Assembly (NCBI GenBank): GCA_022447685.1
Contig: JAKVAO010000033.1
Location: forward strand, 1-26,324
DNA length: 26,324 nucleotides
Direction of reading: 5' to 3'
Source of the DNA: Candidatus Caenarcanales bacterium
GTDB taxonomy: Bacteria > Cyanobacteriota > Vampirovibrionia > LMEP-6097
The translations under genes were made by a program, and so were the position numbers. The notes beneath the pieces are model-generated. The model ran no database searches, had not been told where the DNA came from, and saw only the letters and a list, made by a program, of their open reading frames with translations. Positions 8,980 to 15,627 of this stretch are shown here, piece after piece; the first letter of the stretch is position 1; the number at the start of each line of letters is the position of its first letter.

Positions 8980-9037
8980 CAGATCCATTTAGTGTTTTAA
9001 ATCGAGAAAATAGTGGTATAAACACTATATATATGGT
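8980..9037 (+). promoter_or_regulatory. Putative NrdR box pair and promoter upstream of nrdB
   Basis: 9022-9037 (ACACTATATATATGGT) closely resembles the NrdR box consensus ACACwATATATwGTGT. A weaker site at 8980-8995 matches in its second half (TTTAGTGT). The two start 42 bases apart, about four helical turns, a spacing typical of NrdR box pairs. TATAAA at 9017-9022 could be the -10, overlapping the distal site. NrdR represses ribonucleotide reductase genes when dATP is plentiful; no nrdR gene is in the window. Confidence 0.5.
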
Positions 9038-9061
9038 CTTTCTGTTGCTAAAAGGAAAAGC

Positions 9062-10114
9062 ATGGTAGCAAACGCAAAAGATCTTAATAATATTAATAAC
9101 GTAGATAATTCTGTAGAGGCGAAGATGCCCGAAGAGCAGAAAGAAGAAACTAAAACGCTTGAACGTAACTTATTGAACGAGAGAGCTCATTATAAGCCTT
9201 TTGAATACCCACAATTTTTTGAATACTTTAAACTCCAGCAACAGGCACATTGGTTGCCTACAGAAGTGCCTATGGCAGATGATTTGGTTGATTTCAAAAC
9301 CAAACTAACTCCACAGGAATCTAATCTAATTATTCAGGTACTCAGATTCTTCACTCAAGGAGATATCGAGGTTCAGAATAACTACAATAGTCAGTTAATC
9401 CCGATTTTCCCTAAACCTGAGATCACTATGATGCTCACTTCGTTCGCTGCGATGGAAACAGTTCACGTATGGGCTTATTCACATTTGAATGATACTTTGG
9501 GATTGCCTGAAGTTGAGTACAGTGCTTTTCGTGAATACGAAGCGATGAAGAATAAATATGAGTATCTTCAGAATTTTAAAGTAGATACTAAGCACGACAT
9601 TGCTAAGAATTTAGCTATATTTGGTGGTTTCATGGAAGGTATTGCGTTATTTGCGAGCTTTGCGATTCTAATGAACTTCCCGCGTAGAGGACTATTGAAG
9701 AATGTAGGTCAGATCATTACTTGGTCTATTCGTGACGAATCTCTTCACTCTGAAGGTGTTTGTGCCTTGTTTAGAGAATACATCAAAGAAAATCCTGAGC
9801 TATGGACTCAAGAGTTCAAAGACGAGATTTATCAAGCTTGTGATGAGATGATTGAACTTGAGAATCACTTTATTGATACTTGTTTCACTTTAGGTTCAGT
9901 TGAAGGTTTGAAGCCTGAAGATGTTAAGAAGTATTTGAAGTATATCGCTAATAAACGTCTATCAGACCTTAACTTAGAAGCTAAGTATGATGTTGAAGAG
10001 AATCCATTACCATGGATGAATCTTATGGTTAACGGTAAGGAACACGCTAACTTCTTTGAGACCCGTGCTACTGAATATGCTAAGGGTGCGATTATCGACG
10101 ATTGGGATGAATAG
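9062..10114 (+). CDS. nrdB: Class I ribonucleotide reductase, beta (radical-generating) subunit
   Basis: The subunit holds the di-metal centre and tyrosyl radical used by the alpha subunit to reduce ribonucleotides. Likely metal ligands are Asp101 (in TQGDIEVQ), Glu132 and His135 (METVHVWAY), Glu192 (MEGIALFASF), Glu226 and His229 (RDESLHSEG). Tyr139, four residues after His135, is the expected radical tyrosine, so this is not the Tyr-less Chlamydia type. Other family marks are YIANKRL (294-300), NPLPWM and FFETRATEYAKG near the C-terminus. Length 350 is normal. An AAAGGAAAAG ribosome binding site precedes the ATG, and a likely NrdR box pair lies upstream. No nrdA is found in the window, so the alpha subunit must be encoded elsewhere. 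A strong terminator follows. Confidence 0.95.
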   Translation: MVANAKDLNNINNVDNSVEAKMPEEQKEETKTLERNLLNERAHYKPFEYPQFFEYFKLQQQAHWLPTEVPMADDLVDFKTKLTPQESNLIIQVLRFFTQGDIEVQNNYNSQLIPIFPKPEITMMLTSFAAMETVHVWAYSHLNDTLGLPEVEYSAFREYEAMKNKYEYLQNFKVDTKHDIAKNLAIFGGFMEGIALFASFAILMNFPRRGLLKNVGQIITWSIRDESLHSEGVCALFREYIKENPELWTQEFKDEIYQACDEMIELENHFIDTCFTLGSVEGLKPEDVKKYLKYIANKRLSDLNLEAKYDVEENPLPWMNLMVNGKEHANFFETRATEYAKGAIIDDWDE

Positions 10115-10125
10115 TCTGTTATCAA

Positions 10126-10177
10126 AATATTTAAACAAAAAAGAGAGCCACCAGGCTCTCTTTTTTGTTTAAATATT
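10126..10177. terminator. Bidirectional intrinsic terminator, perfect 24-bp stem
   Basis: Two 24-base arms (10126-10149 and 10154-10177) are perfect inverted repeats around the loop ACCA. The core GAGAGCC/GGCTCTC is flanked by A6 and T6, so each strand ends the hairpin with a U-tract. It separates nrdB from the convergent gene ending at 10186 and should stop transcription from both sides. Confidence 0.92.
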
Positions 10178-10185
10178 AATAAGTA

Positions 10186-10752
10186 TTAAGCTCCTAATGT
10201 AAGCCTATTAATAGTATTTCTTCTGCCTATGGCATTCCATGGCTTTACTACATATTCATTCCAGTTATTACTTAAGCTAGTTAGAATACCATTGTTTTTT
10301 TCATAAACAGGAGTTTCTGGTTTTGCATTGATACTCGATGGTTTATGCTCATCATGTTTGCAACATTCTTTTTCATTATGCTCTTTATCTAATTGTTCTA
10401 TAGAAAAAGGTTTTGGAGGAGGCGGAATATTAATTTGTCCTCCATTATTGTTAAATATATTTATAAGTCTATTTTCAGCTTCAGCGTCAACAATTTTATC
10501 TGATACGAACTCTCCAGTCTGGTATGGGGAATAATCAACTAAAATGGTGTAAGCATCCTTTAAGGATATATTTTTACCATCATCGCTTAATTTTCTTAAT
10601 CTAATGTCGACTTCCCCAGCTGTTATTGCTTGATCTGGATTATTTTTAGAGTAAACTTGCATCAATAGATCTACAACATTATTGTAAGCTTGATTTTCTC
10701 TGTTTGTTTGACTTTCTTTAACTTCTCTTGTTTGAGATACTGCTTCTACCAT
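10186..10752 (-). CDS. Small hydrophilic protein of unknown function with a Cys/His cluster
   Basis: 188 residues, not recognised. The first two thirds look helical and mixed. A Pro-run (NIPPPPKPF, about 107-115) is followed by KECCKHDEH (about 128-136), which could bind a metal, and then a Pro/Ser/Asn-rich tail ending RRNTINRLTLGA. No signal peptide or membrane segment is seen. A good AAGGAG ribosome binding site lies eight bases before the ATG, so the start is firm. It shares the bidirectional terminator with nrdB. It resembles the 87-residue gene at 13911-14174 only in being a small, SD-led, Asn-rich protein of unknown role. Confidence 0.75.
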   Translation of the reverse strand: MVEAVSQTREVKESQTNRENQAYNNVVDLLMQVYSKNNPDQAITAGEVDIRLRKLSDDGKNISLKDAYTILVDYSPYQTGEFVSDKIVDAEAENRLINIFNNNGGQINIPPPPKPFSIEQLDKEHNEKECCKHDEHKPSSINAKPETPVYEKNNGILTSLSNNWNEYVVKPWNAIGRRNTINRLTLGA

Positions 10753-10825
10753 TTTTTAATCTCCTTATATGTGTATGTATTTTGTGTATCGGTATTACAA
10801 AGAGGTTGTGCGAATTATTTTGATA

Positions 10826-11596
10826 TTAAATTTTCTTAGCAAGAACCCCACCATTGCGGCGATTTAATTTAGGTCCTTCGAAGAGTTCGCACCCAGCATT
10901 GGCAAAGCCATCCTTAGCTATGCGAGCTGAACTATAAGTAGATATATAAGCTCCAGTGTTAGCCGTATTGACCACGTCTTGGATAAATTCCTCAGTCCAT
11001 AATACCGGGCAAGATTTAGGACTAAAAGGATCAAAGAATACAGCATCGAAATAGTTATTAGCTAGTGATTTTACTGAGTTTCTAGCATCGTCTAGAAAAA
11101 CTGTGATAACGAGTTTTTCCTCTTCATATTTAAGAATTTCACTACCTTGTTCCATTTTTGGAGCAAGTTTACTTAAACTCGTTAACTTTTTGTGAACATC
11201 TTGGTAGTTTTCTGGAATTTCTAGTTCTAGAATTCTTTGAATGATTCCAATATCGCTTTCTAGAGCTATGATTTCAATTCTTTGTTCTGGATTTATTTCC
11301 CATATCTTCTCTATAGCTACGCCAGAGTTATAACCCAGCCCAAAGCAGACGTCCAGGATTTTTATTGGTTCAGAACTATTGCTTGATTCAGCATTATTGT
11401 CAATATTTCGTAGATTTATGGTTTTCTTGTCGTAAGACTTAGCCAGCTCGACAATTTTACAAGCAAGTACATGCTTATGCAAAGCCTCAGTATAAGCACC
11501 GATTATCGAATGATAACTTTCATTGAACTCAAGGTTTTTGAAGCTGATACTCCCGTCTTGGGTTTTTTCTGTAAGGTAAATATTCTCTTCTGCCAT
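10826..11596 (-). CDS. mnmD: MnmD-like SAM-dependent tRNA (nm5U34) methyltransferase
   Basis: The protein matches the methyltransferase half of MnmC, as found in stand-alone MnmD, which methylates aminomethyl-uridine at the wobble position of tRNA. Marks in order: TQDGSISF and ESYHSIIGAYTEAL HKHV (12-44), the SAM-binding loop ILDVCFGLGYNSG (80-92), ALESD (111-115, acidic end of strand 2), DDARN (169-173), the catalytic-region motif FFDPFSPK with PVLWTEEF (187-204), and TYSSA plus a C-terminal RRNGGVLAKK. There is no FAD oxidoreductase domain. The Ser/Asn stretch at 60-78 is an insertion. It follows the MAPEG gene by two bases, so the two are translated from one transcript; no functional link is obvious. 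Confidence 0.8.
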   Translation of the reverse strand: MAEENIYLTEKTQDGSISFKNLEFNESYHSIIGAYTEALHKHVLACKIVELAKSYDKKTINLRNIDNNAESSNSSEPIKILDVCFGLGYNSGVAIEKIWEINPEQRIEIIALESDIGIIQRILELEIPENYQDVHKKLTSLSKLAPKMEQGSEILKYEEEKLVITVFLDDARNSVKSLANNYFDAVFFDPFSPKSCPVLWTEEFIQDVVNTANTGAYISTYSSARIAKDGFANAGCELFEGPKLNRRNGGVLAKKI

Positions 11597-11598
11597 AG

Positions 11599-11991
11599 TT
11601 ATTGAACAGTAAATAGATAAATATTTACAATTGCCGCGATTAGAATACTTGTCATAGTTCCGGCTGTGCCTATTACCCTGAAGTTGAAAATATTTTTCTT
11701 TCTCTCGAAATACAAAAGGCTTGCAGCGTGAGATATTCTTGCTAGGACTAAGATTAATGAAAGGATTTGGACTAATATTAAACTTGCTTCTTGAAGATCA
11801 AGGCAGATTATTAACAACAATGCGAGGGGTACATGTTCAGCGAAGTTAGACTGGGCTCTAATGGCATAGCTTAATTCTTCGTTTCCAGCATCGCCTATAG
11901 CGACCTTGCCTGCACGGCGAATTCTCACTACATTAATTACTAGAACTACGTAAAGAAAAGCCAATATCGATGCGAATAGAGCTGAAATCAT
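11599..11991 (-). CDS. MAPEG-family small membrane protein
   Basis: 130 residues with four predicted membrane helices (about 3-22, 50-68, 70-90, 105-127). The cytoplasmic loop RIRRAGKVAIGDAGNEELSY followed by IRAQSNFAEHVPLALLL is the MAPEG signature (glutathione/eicosanoid-related membrane proteins); bacterial members are mostly uncharacterised. Minus-strand TGCTAATAT, an extended -10, ends six bases before the ATG and there is no Shine-Dalgarno site, which suggests a leaderless transcript that also carries the mnmD-like gene. Enzymatic activity cannot be told from sequence. Confidence 0.8.
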   Translation of the reverse strand: MISALFASILAFLYVVLVINVVRIRRAGKVAIGDAGNEELSYAIRAQSNFAEHVPLALLLIICLDLQEASLILVQILSLILVLARISHAASLLYFERKKNIFNFRVIGTAGTMTSILIAAIVNIYLFTVQ

Positions 11992-11997
11992 AGCAAT

Positions 11998-12006
11998 ATA
12001 TTAGCA
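11998..12006 (-). promoter_or_regulatory. Extended -10 for the MAPEG-mnmD transcript
   Basis: Minus-strand TGCTAATAT ends six bases before the ATG at 11991, and no ribosome binding site is present. It lies just downstream of the terminator of the preceding gene. Confidence 0.5.
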
Positions 12007-12011
12007 CTCAA

Positions 12012-12044
12012 ATAAAAAAGCTGGGTACTAATAGAACCCAGCTT
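12012..12044 (-). terminator. Intrinsic terminator of the secreted-protein gene
   Basis: On the minus strand AAGCTGGGT (12044-12036) pairs with ACCCAGCTT (12026-12018) around a nine-base loop, and the stem runs into T6 followed by ATTT. It ends the gene 12636-12076 and insulates the MAPEG promoter just beyond. Confidence 0.88.
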
Positions 12045-12075
12045 GTACATCTAAAATTTAAAGATTTAACAGATT

Positions 12076-12636
12076 CTAATCTCTGCCTCTGATAAGAGTT
12101 GAAGTTGAGCTACCAACACTAAGATCAGCAGCAAATGCTTCAACAGCAAAAGTTGCATTTAGAGTTGTAGCAGCAGTTTCTGTTAAAGTTAATGTTGCAG
12201 GAACTGCTAGTCTAGCTGATTCTGGAAGTGGTGTAGTAACGTCAGGGCTTAAAGTTACGTTGAATAATGGAATTCTATCAACTATTGAATTATCAACTTT
12301 TACTAAACCTGTAAGTACTCCTTCATCTGTATCTATAATGAAATTGCTTAATTCAACTACAGTTGTATCGCTACTTAAAGTTAATCCACCAGTGTGGAAA
12401 ATCTCAGCAGATGCGTCTTCCAAATCTACCTCAGAAAAGTTAGCAGGGAAACGAGCAACACCTGACTTGATACGAGTTGGCTTGATTCTCCCAAGACCAA
12501 TCTCTAAAGTTTCTAGAGCGCTCACAAACTCTGAACTTAATGTCACACTAGTTCTTCCGCCTTTATAGCTGAAACTAGGTGCAGCGCTTACTTTGACAGC
12601 AAACAATAATAAAGCTAAAATAAAAATCTTTTTCAT
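12076..12636 (-). CDS. Secreted protein of unknown function
   Basis: 186 residues. Residues 1-18 (MKKIFILALLLFAVKVSA) form a clear Sec signal peptide with cleavage expected after A-x-A-like VSA, followed by APSFSYKGG. The mature part is rich in Thr, Ser, Val and Leu with alternating hydrophobic residues, typical of a beta-sandwich exported to the periplasm or surface. It has no Cys and no anchor. I do not recognise the family. AAGGAG seven bases before the ATG fixes the start, and a strong terminator follows, so it is a single-gene transcript. Confidence 0.8.
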   Translation of the reverse strand: MKKIFILALLLFAVKVSAAPSFSYKGGRTSVTLSSEFVSALETLEIGLGRIKPTRIKSGVARFPANFSEVDLEDASAEIFHTGGLTLSSDTTVVELSNFIIDTDEGVLTGLVKVDNSIVDRIPLFNVTLSPDVTTPLPESARLAVPATLTLTETAATTLNATFAVEAFAADLSVGSSTSTLIRGRD

Positions 12637-12747
12637 AAATAATCTCCTTATGGATTAGATATCAAACTAAATTTTCAAATAAATCCACTTATTATTTTAG
12701 CTGACAAGTTTTTAGTATCAAACTCATGATTTCGTGTCTAAAAAAGC

Positions 12748-12753
12748 TATAAT
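12748..12753 (+). promoter_or_regulatory. -10 hexamer of pyrH
   Basis: A consensus TATAAT ends nine bases before the ATG at 12763 and six before the alternative TTG at 12760. No Shine-Dalgarno sequence is present. Confidence 0.55.
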
Positions 12754-12762
12754 GTAATTTTG

Positions 12763-13497
12763 ATGGAAATCAAATATCGTAGAGTTTTACTTAAATTAAG
12801 TGGCGAAGCCTTAGTAGGTGAAGGAAGTTTAGGAATTTCTCCACAGATCATAGATAGAATCGCTGAAGAGATTTATTTGGTTTCTAGGCTTGGTGTCCAA
12901 GTCTGTATCGTAGTCGGTGGTGGTAACATCTTCAGAGGTTTACAGAAATCTACTGAGCTTGGGATGGATAGAGCAGCTGCTGACTATGTAGGTATGCTCG
13001 CAACGGTTATGAATTGTTTAGTACTTCAAGGTGTGCTTGAGAAAAGAGGTATGGCGACTCGTGTGCAGACAGCACTTACTATGAATTCTATCGCCGAGCC
13101 ATATGTTAGAAGAAAAGCGCAGAGACATTTGGAGAAAGGCAGAATAGTTATATTCGGTGCTGGAACTGGTAACCCATTCTTCACTACAGATACTGCGGCT
13201 TCATTGAGAGCAACTGAGATGGATTGTGATTTACTTATGACTGCGAAGAACGGCGTTGATGGGGTTTACTCAGATGATCCTAAGAAAAATCCAGAAGCTA
13301 CTAAGTATGATACTTTGAGCTATGACGATATTATTAATAAGAATTTGAAAATCATGGATACTTCTGCTATAGCTCTTTGTAGAGACAATAGCATCCCTAT
13401 CGCTGTATTTGATTTTGCAAGACCAGGAGCTATTAGAGATATAGTTTATGGTATGGAGATTGGGACTTTAGTTCAGAGTCCTGCTGCTGTTGTTTAG
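12763..13497 (+). CDS. pyrH: UMP kinase
   Basis: UMP kinase makes UDP from UMP and ATP in pyrimidine synthesis and is a homohexamer of the amino-acid-kinase fold. The N-terminal YRRVLLKLSGEAL (Lys/Gly phosphate loop), VVGGGNIFRG, MDRAAADYVGMLATVMN, the UMP-binding GTGNPFFTTDTAA and the Asp-rich NGVDGVYSDDPKK are all standard. Length (244 residues) is normal. I chose ATG 12763; a TTG immediately before it in frame is possible. With TATAAT at 12748-12753, transcription should begin at or within a few bases of the start. In many bacteria pyrH sits between tsf and frr, but neither is nearby here. Confidence 0.95.
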   Translation: MEIKYRRVLLKLSGEALVGEGSLGISPQIIDRIAEEIYLVSRLGVQVCIVVGGGNIFRGLQKSTELGMDRAAADYVGMLATVMNCLVLQGVLEKRGMATRVQTALTMNSIAEPYVRRKAQRHLEKGRIVIFGAGTGNPFFTTDTAASLRATEMDCDLLMTAKNGVDGVYSDDPKKNPEATKYDTLSYDDIINKNLKIMDTSAIALCRDNSIPIAVFDFARPGAIRDIVYGMEIGTLVQSPAAVV

Positions 13498-13524
13498 TTT
13501 AGTAGCTAGAGGGTTTAGGGTGTT

Positions 13525-13599
13525 TTAATCACTAGTTGCTGCATATAGTACAGTAGCTAATATTATTGCAGCAGTTCCATTTAGTATAATTTCATACAT
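13525..13599 (-). CDS. Possible 24-residue membrane peptide, coupled to the upstream gene
   Basis: A short ORF starts with an ATG that overlaps the TGA stop of the 72-residue gene. AAGGAAAA lies about six bases upstream, inside that gene's last codons. The peptide (starts MYEIILNG, ends AATSD) is one hydrophobic helix of about 18 residues. Stop-start overlap plus a ribosome binding site makes translational coupling plausible, but the short length allows chance. No homologue is recognised. Confidence 0.35.
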   Translation of the reverse strand: MYEIILNGTAAIILATVLYAATSD

Positions 13600-13810
13600 T
13601 GTCATTTTCCTTTTTATTATAGACTATTCGTATAATTAAGAGTGTTAGGCTGGAGAGGGCTTTTAATGATTCGAATTTTAGTTCTTGTGTGGAAACAGTT
13701 ATATTGTTTGAGTAGAACTCATTAAATAAGATACCAAAATCTTTAATTAACCAAGCTACGAAAGTTAATATAACTAAATCAGTAAAATTAGCTGGGAACT
13801 TTTTTCGCAT
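13592..13810 (-). CDS. Small membrane protein of unknown function
   Basis: 72 residues with two likely membrane helices (about 10-28 and 48-64) and charged ends (MRKK, NKKENDNV). Not recognised. CATAAT on the minus strand ends six bases before the ATG, the same leaderless-type arrangement as its neighbours, which supports it being a real gene. Its stop overlaps the start of a 24-codon ORF. No functional hint comes from the neighbours (pyrH convergent, hisH further upstream). Confidence 0.5.
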   Translation of the reverse strand: MRKKFPANFTDLVILTFVAWLIKDFGILFNEFYSNNITVSTQELKFESLKALSSLTLLIIRIVYNKKENDNV

Positions 13811-13816
13811 GTTTTA

Positions 13817-13822
13817 ATTATG
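13817..13822 (-). promoter_or_regulatory. -10-like hexamer for the 72-residue membrane protein
   Basis: Minus-strand CATAAT ends six bases before the ATG at 13810, with no ribosome binding site. Confidence 0.35.
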
Positions 13823-13910
13823 CGATTTTTTAATCTTGGAAATGAAAAGTTGCGCTTTTACGCAGATATAGATAATTATGATTCGATTAAATCAAACTAT
13901 AGATCTCCCT

Positions 13911-14174
13911 CTACTTATCTAATACTGAAGGTTGTTGAATTTGATTATTATTACTTGGCTTGAAAGGTGATAGGATTCCTAAAGCATATCCTGCTTGCTT
14001 AAGCATTGTATCTAAAGGTCCAAATGTTTCACCTAGATTTAATCTACCTGACATGAATGCCTGACCTGTTTCTTGTAGATTATTCATTGTTGTTGTAAAA
14101 CCCTTTTTCAGATTCTTTGGTTTTAGCATTTGTGCAGCTGATCTAATAGAGTTAGTAGTATTTTCTAAATTCAT
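13911..14174 (-). CDS. Small protein of unknown function
   Basis: 87 residues, not recognised. It is helical and basic in the first half (AAQMLKPKNLKKG), with a weakly hydrophobic stretch LDTMLKQAGYALGILSPF and an Asn/Gln-rich tail. No clear signal peptide. The start is well supported by GGGAGGTTG about six bases before the ATG, one of the strongest ribosome binding sites in the window. It is followed by about 80 bp to hisH upstream, on the same strand, but has its own leader. Confidence 0.65.
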   Translation of the reverse strand: MNLENTTNSIRSAAQMLKPKNLKKGFTTTMNNLQETGQAFMSGRLNLGETFGPLDTMLKQAGYALGILSPFKPSNNNQIQQPSVLDK

Positions 14175-14254
14175 TATAACAACCTCCCAGTTATAATTTT
14201 GAAAATTATCTATATAAAGGAGTCAATTATAAATTTTGATAAATATTAGTTTGT

Positions 14255-14962
14255 TTATAAAGCAATAAAATTCTTCAACAGCTGTAAACCAGTCTCTGAA
14301 CTTTTCTCCGGGTGAAACTGACAAGCAAATAAATTCTCACCATTCCAGATATGACTTACAAAGTCTTCTATATAATTAGTTTCGGCAACTTCTAATTTAG
14401 GGAAGCGTTTACGCATACTCTCGCTAATATCAGCATCCTTGCCGTGAGCGCGATAGCTGTGAACGAAATAAAAATCACTGGAATTTGGAATATCCTTGAA
14501 AAGTGGATTCTGACTATCTTCTTTGAGTTTTACTTGATTCCAACCCATATGTGGAATTTTGATTTTTTCATTTAGATCTGCTTGTTTGATTTTAAGGAAA
14601 TCAAATTTTCTAATCGGCATCTCAAAGACATTAAGTCCATCTACTATATCGAGCTTATCTTCTTTTGAGCTTTCAGAGCTTGATGCAAAAAGTACCTGCA
14701 TACCTACACAAATCCCAAGAAATGGAATACCTGATTGTGATTTTTGAACTATAGCATCAGCAATATTAAGTTTGTTAATTTGCTTCATTGCAGTCCCGAA
14801 GCTACCTACACCAGGGAAAATGATTTTATCTGCTTTTAGAATTTCTTCTGGATGCGAGCTTCTATAAGTATTTGCTCCAATATACGTGAAGGAATTTTCA
14901 AGACTAAAAAGGTTGCCGCCACCCTGATAATCGATTATGCAAATATTATTATTTTGGCTCAT
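14255..14962 (-). CDS. hisH: Imidazole glycerol phosphate synthase glutaminase subunit
   Basis: HisH releases ammonia from glutamine and passes it to HisF, which makes imidazole glycerol phosphate and AICAR in histidine synthesis. The class I amidotransferase triad is visible: Cys85 in GICVGMQVLF, His217 and Glu219 in CQFHPEKSS. IIDYQGGGNLFSL and FPGVGSFGTAM are the family's N-terminal marks. At 235 residues it is longer than the usual ~200, with extra residues near 95-108 and 172-190. No hisF or hisA lies nearby. It is 20 bp downstream of the batE-like gene on the same strand, and TATGAT 11 bases before the ATG may give an additional leaderless start. A variant role in sugar amidation (PseA/WbpG partner) is possible, since such HisH paralogues exist. 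Confidence 0.85.
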   Translation of the reverse strand: MSQNNNICIIDYQGGGNLFSLENSFTYIGANTYRSSHPEEILKADKIIFPGVGSFGTAMKQINKLNIADAIVQKSQSGIPFLGICVGMQVLFASSSESSKEDKLDIVDGLNVFEMPIRKFDFLKIKQADLNEKIKIPHMGWNQVKLKEDSQNPLFKDIPNSSDFYFVHSYRAHGKDADISESMRKRFPKLEVAETNYIEDFVSHIWNGENLFACQFHPEKSSETGLQLLKNFIAL

Positions 14963-14973
14963 GAACAGAGTAA

Positions 14974-14979
14974 ATCATA
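14974..14979 (-). promoter_or_regulatory. -10-like hexamer for hisH
   Basis: Minus-strand TATGAT ends 11 bases before the hisH ATG at 14962 and lies between it and the batE-like stop. No Shine-Dalgarno site is seen, so hisH may have its own near-leaderless promoter. Confidence 0.35.
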
Positions 14980-14982
14980 GCA

Positions 14983-15627
14983 TTAGCCTGGCTTTTTCAC
15001 AAATTCATACTTTTTGTTTTCTAGCCAGGATATTTGGTTTTTATACTTGATTTTGGACCAGTATTCTTCGCGGTAAAGTATTTCTATTACTTGACCATCG
15101 CTTAACTCAAATAATTCTGGATAACCACTATTATTACCGGCATGAGTACTAGTAGAAGTACTGGTGACGAAGGCGTAATCTTTGAAATATGATACGTAGC
15201 TTACATATGCAGCATTTACAATGGATACTGAGAAAAGTAGAATACTGAAGTATTTAATGAGCTTGATTTTTGATTTTCTGAAAATTAGGAAAAGTAAATT
15301 TAAGCATAGCAGTATGATCAAAGATTCCCCAAGGTTAAAGAAAAGAAAGTTGAAAATTGATTGAGAGTTGAAGTTTTGTAGGATTTTGGTGGTGTGCTTA
15401 ATGTTGCTATTTAGTTCAGGATTACGAGGAATCAGTAGTTTTGCTCTATTATAGAATGCTAAAGCTTTACCGAAGTTTTTCTGTTTGATTTGCGTGTTTG
15501 CAAAATTGATCATGAGGTAAGGATTTTCTGGATATTCCTCAAGCATCTCCTGATAAGCAGTGGCAGCTAAATCAAAGTCATTTTTGATGTAATATCCCGC
15601 TGCTTGATTGAGTTTACCTTTATCCAT
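14983..15627 (-). CDS. BatE-like TPR/SH3 membrane protein
   Basis: 214 residues. Residues 1-90 contain two or three TPR units (NQAAGYYIKNDFDLAATAY, then NPYLMINFANTQIKQKNFG and KALAFYNRAKLLIP). Two membrane helices follow at about 93-115 and 125-147. The C-terminal ~50 residues resemble a bacterial SH3 domain (ILYREEYWSKIKYKNQISWLE). TPR plus SH3 next to BatD is the usual architecture of BatE in the Bat ('aerotolerance') cluster, whose role is poorly defined but linked to envelope stress and MoxR ATPases. The start codon overlaps the end of batD by eight bases, so the genes are translationally coupled. The family call rests on architecture and context. Confidence 0.7.
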   Translation of the reverse strand: MDKGKLNQAAGYYIKNDFDLAATAYQEMLEEYPENPYLMINFANTQIKQKNFGKALAFYNRAKLLIPRNPELNSNIKHTTKILQNFNSQSIFNFLFFNLGESLIILLCLNLLFLIFRKSKIKLIKYFSILLFSVSIVNAAYVSYVSYFKDYAFVTSTSTSTHAGNNSGYPELFELSDGQVIEILYREEYWSKIKYKNQISWLENKKYEFVKKPG

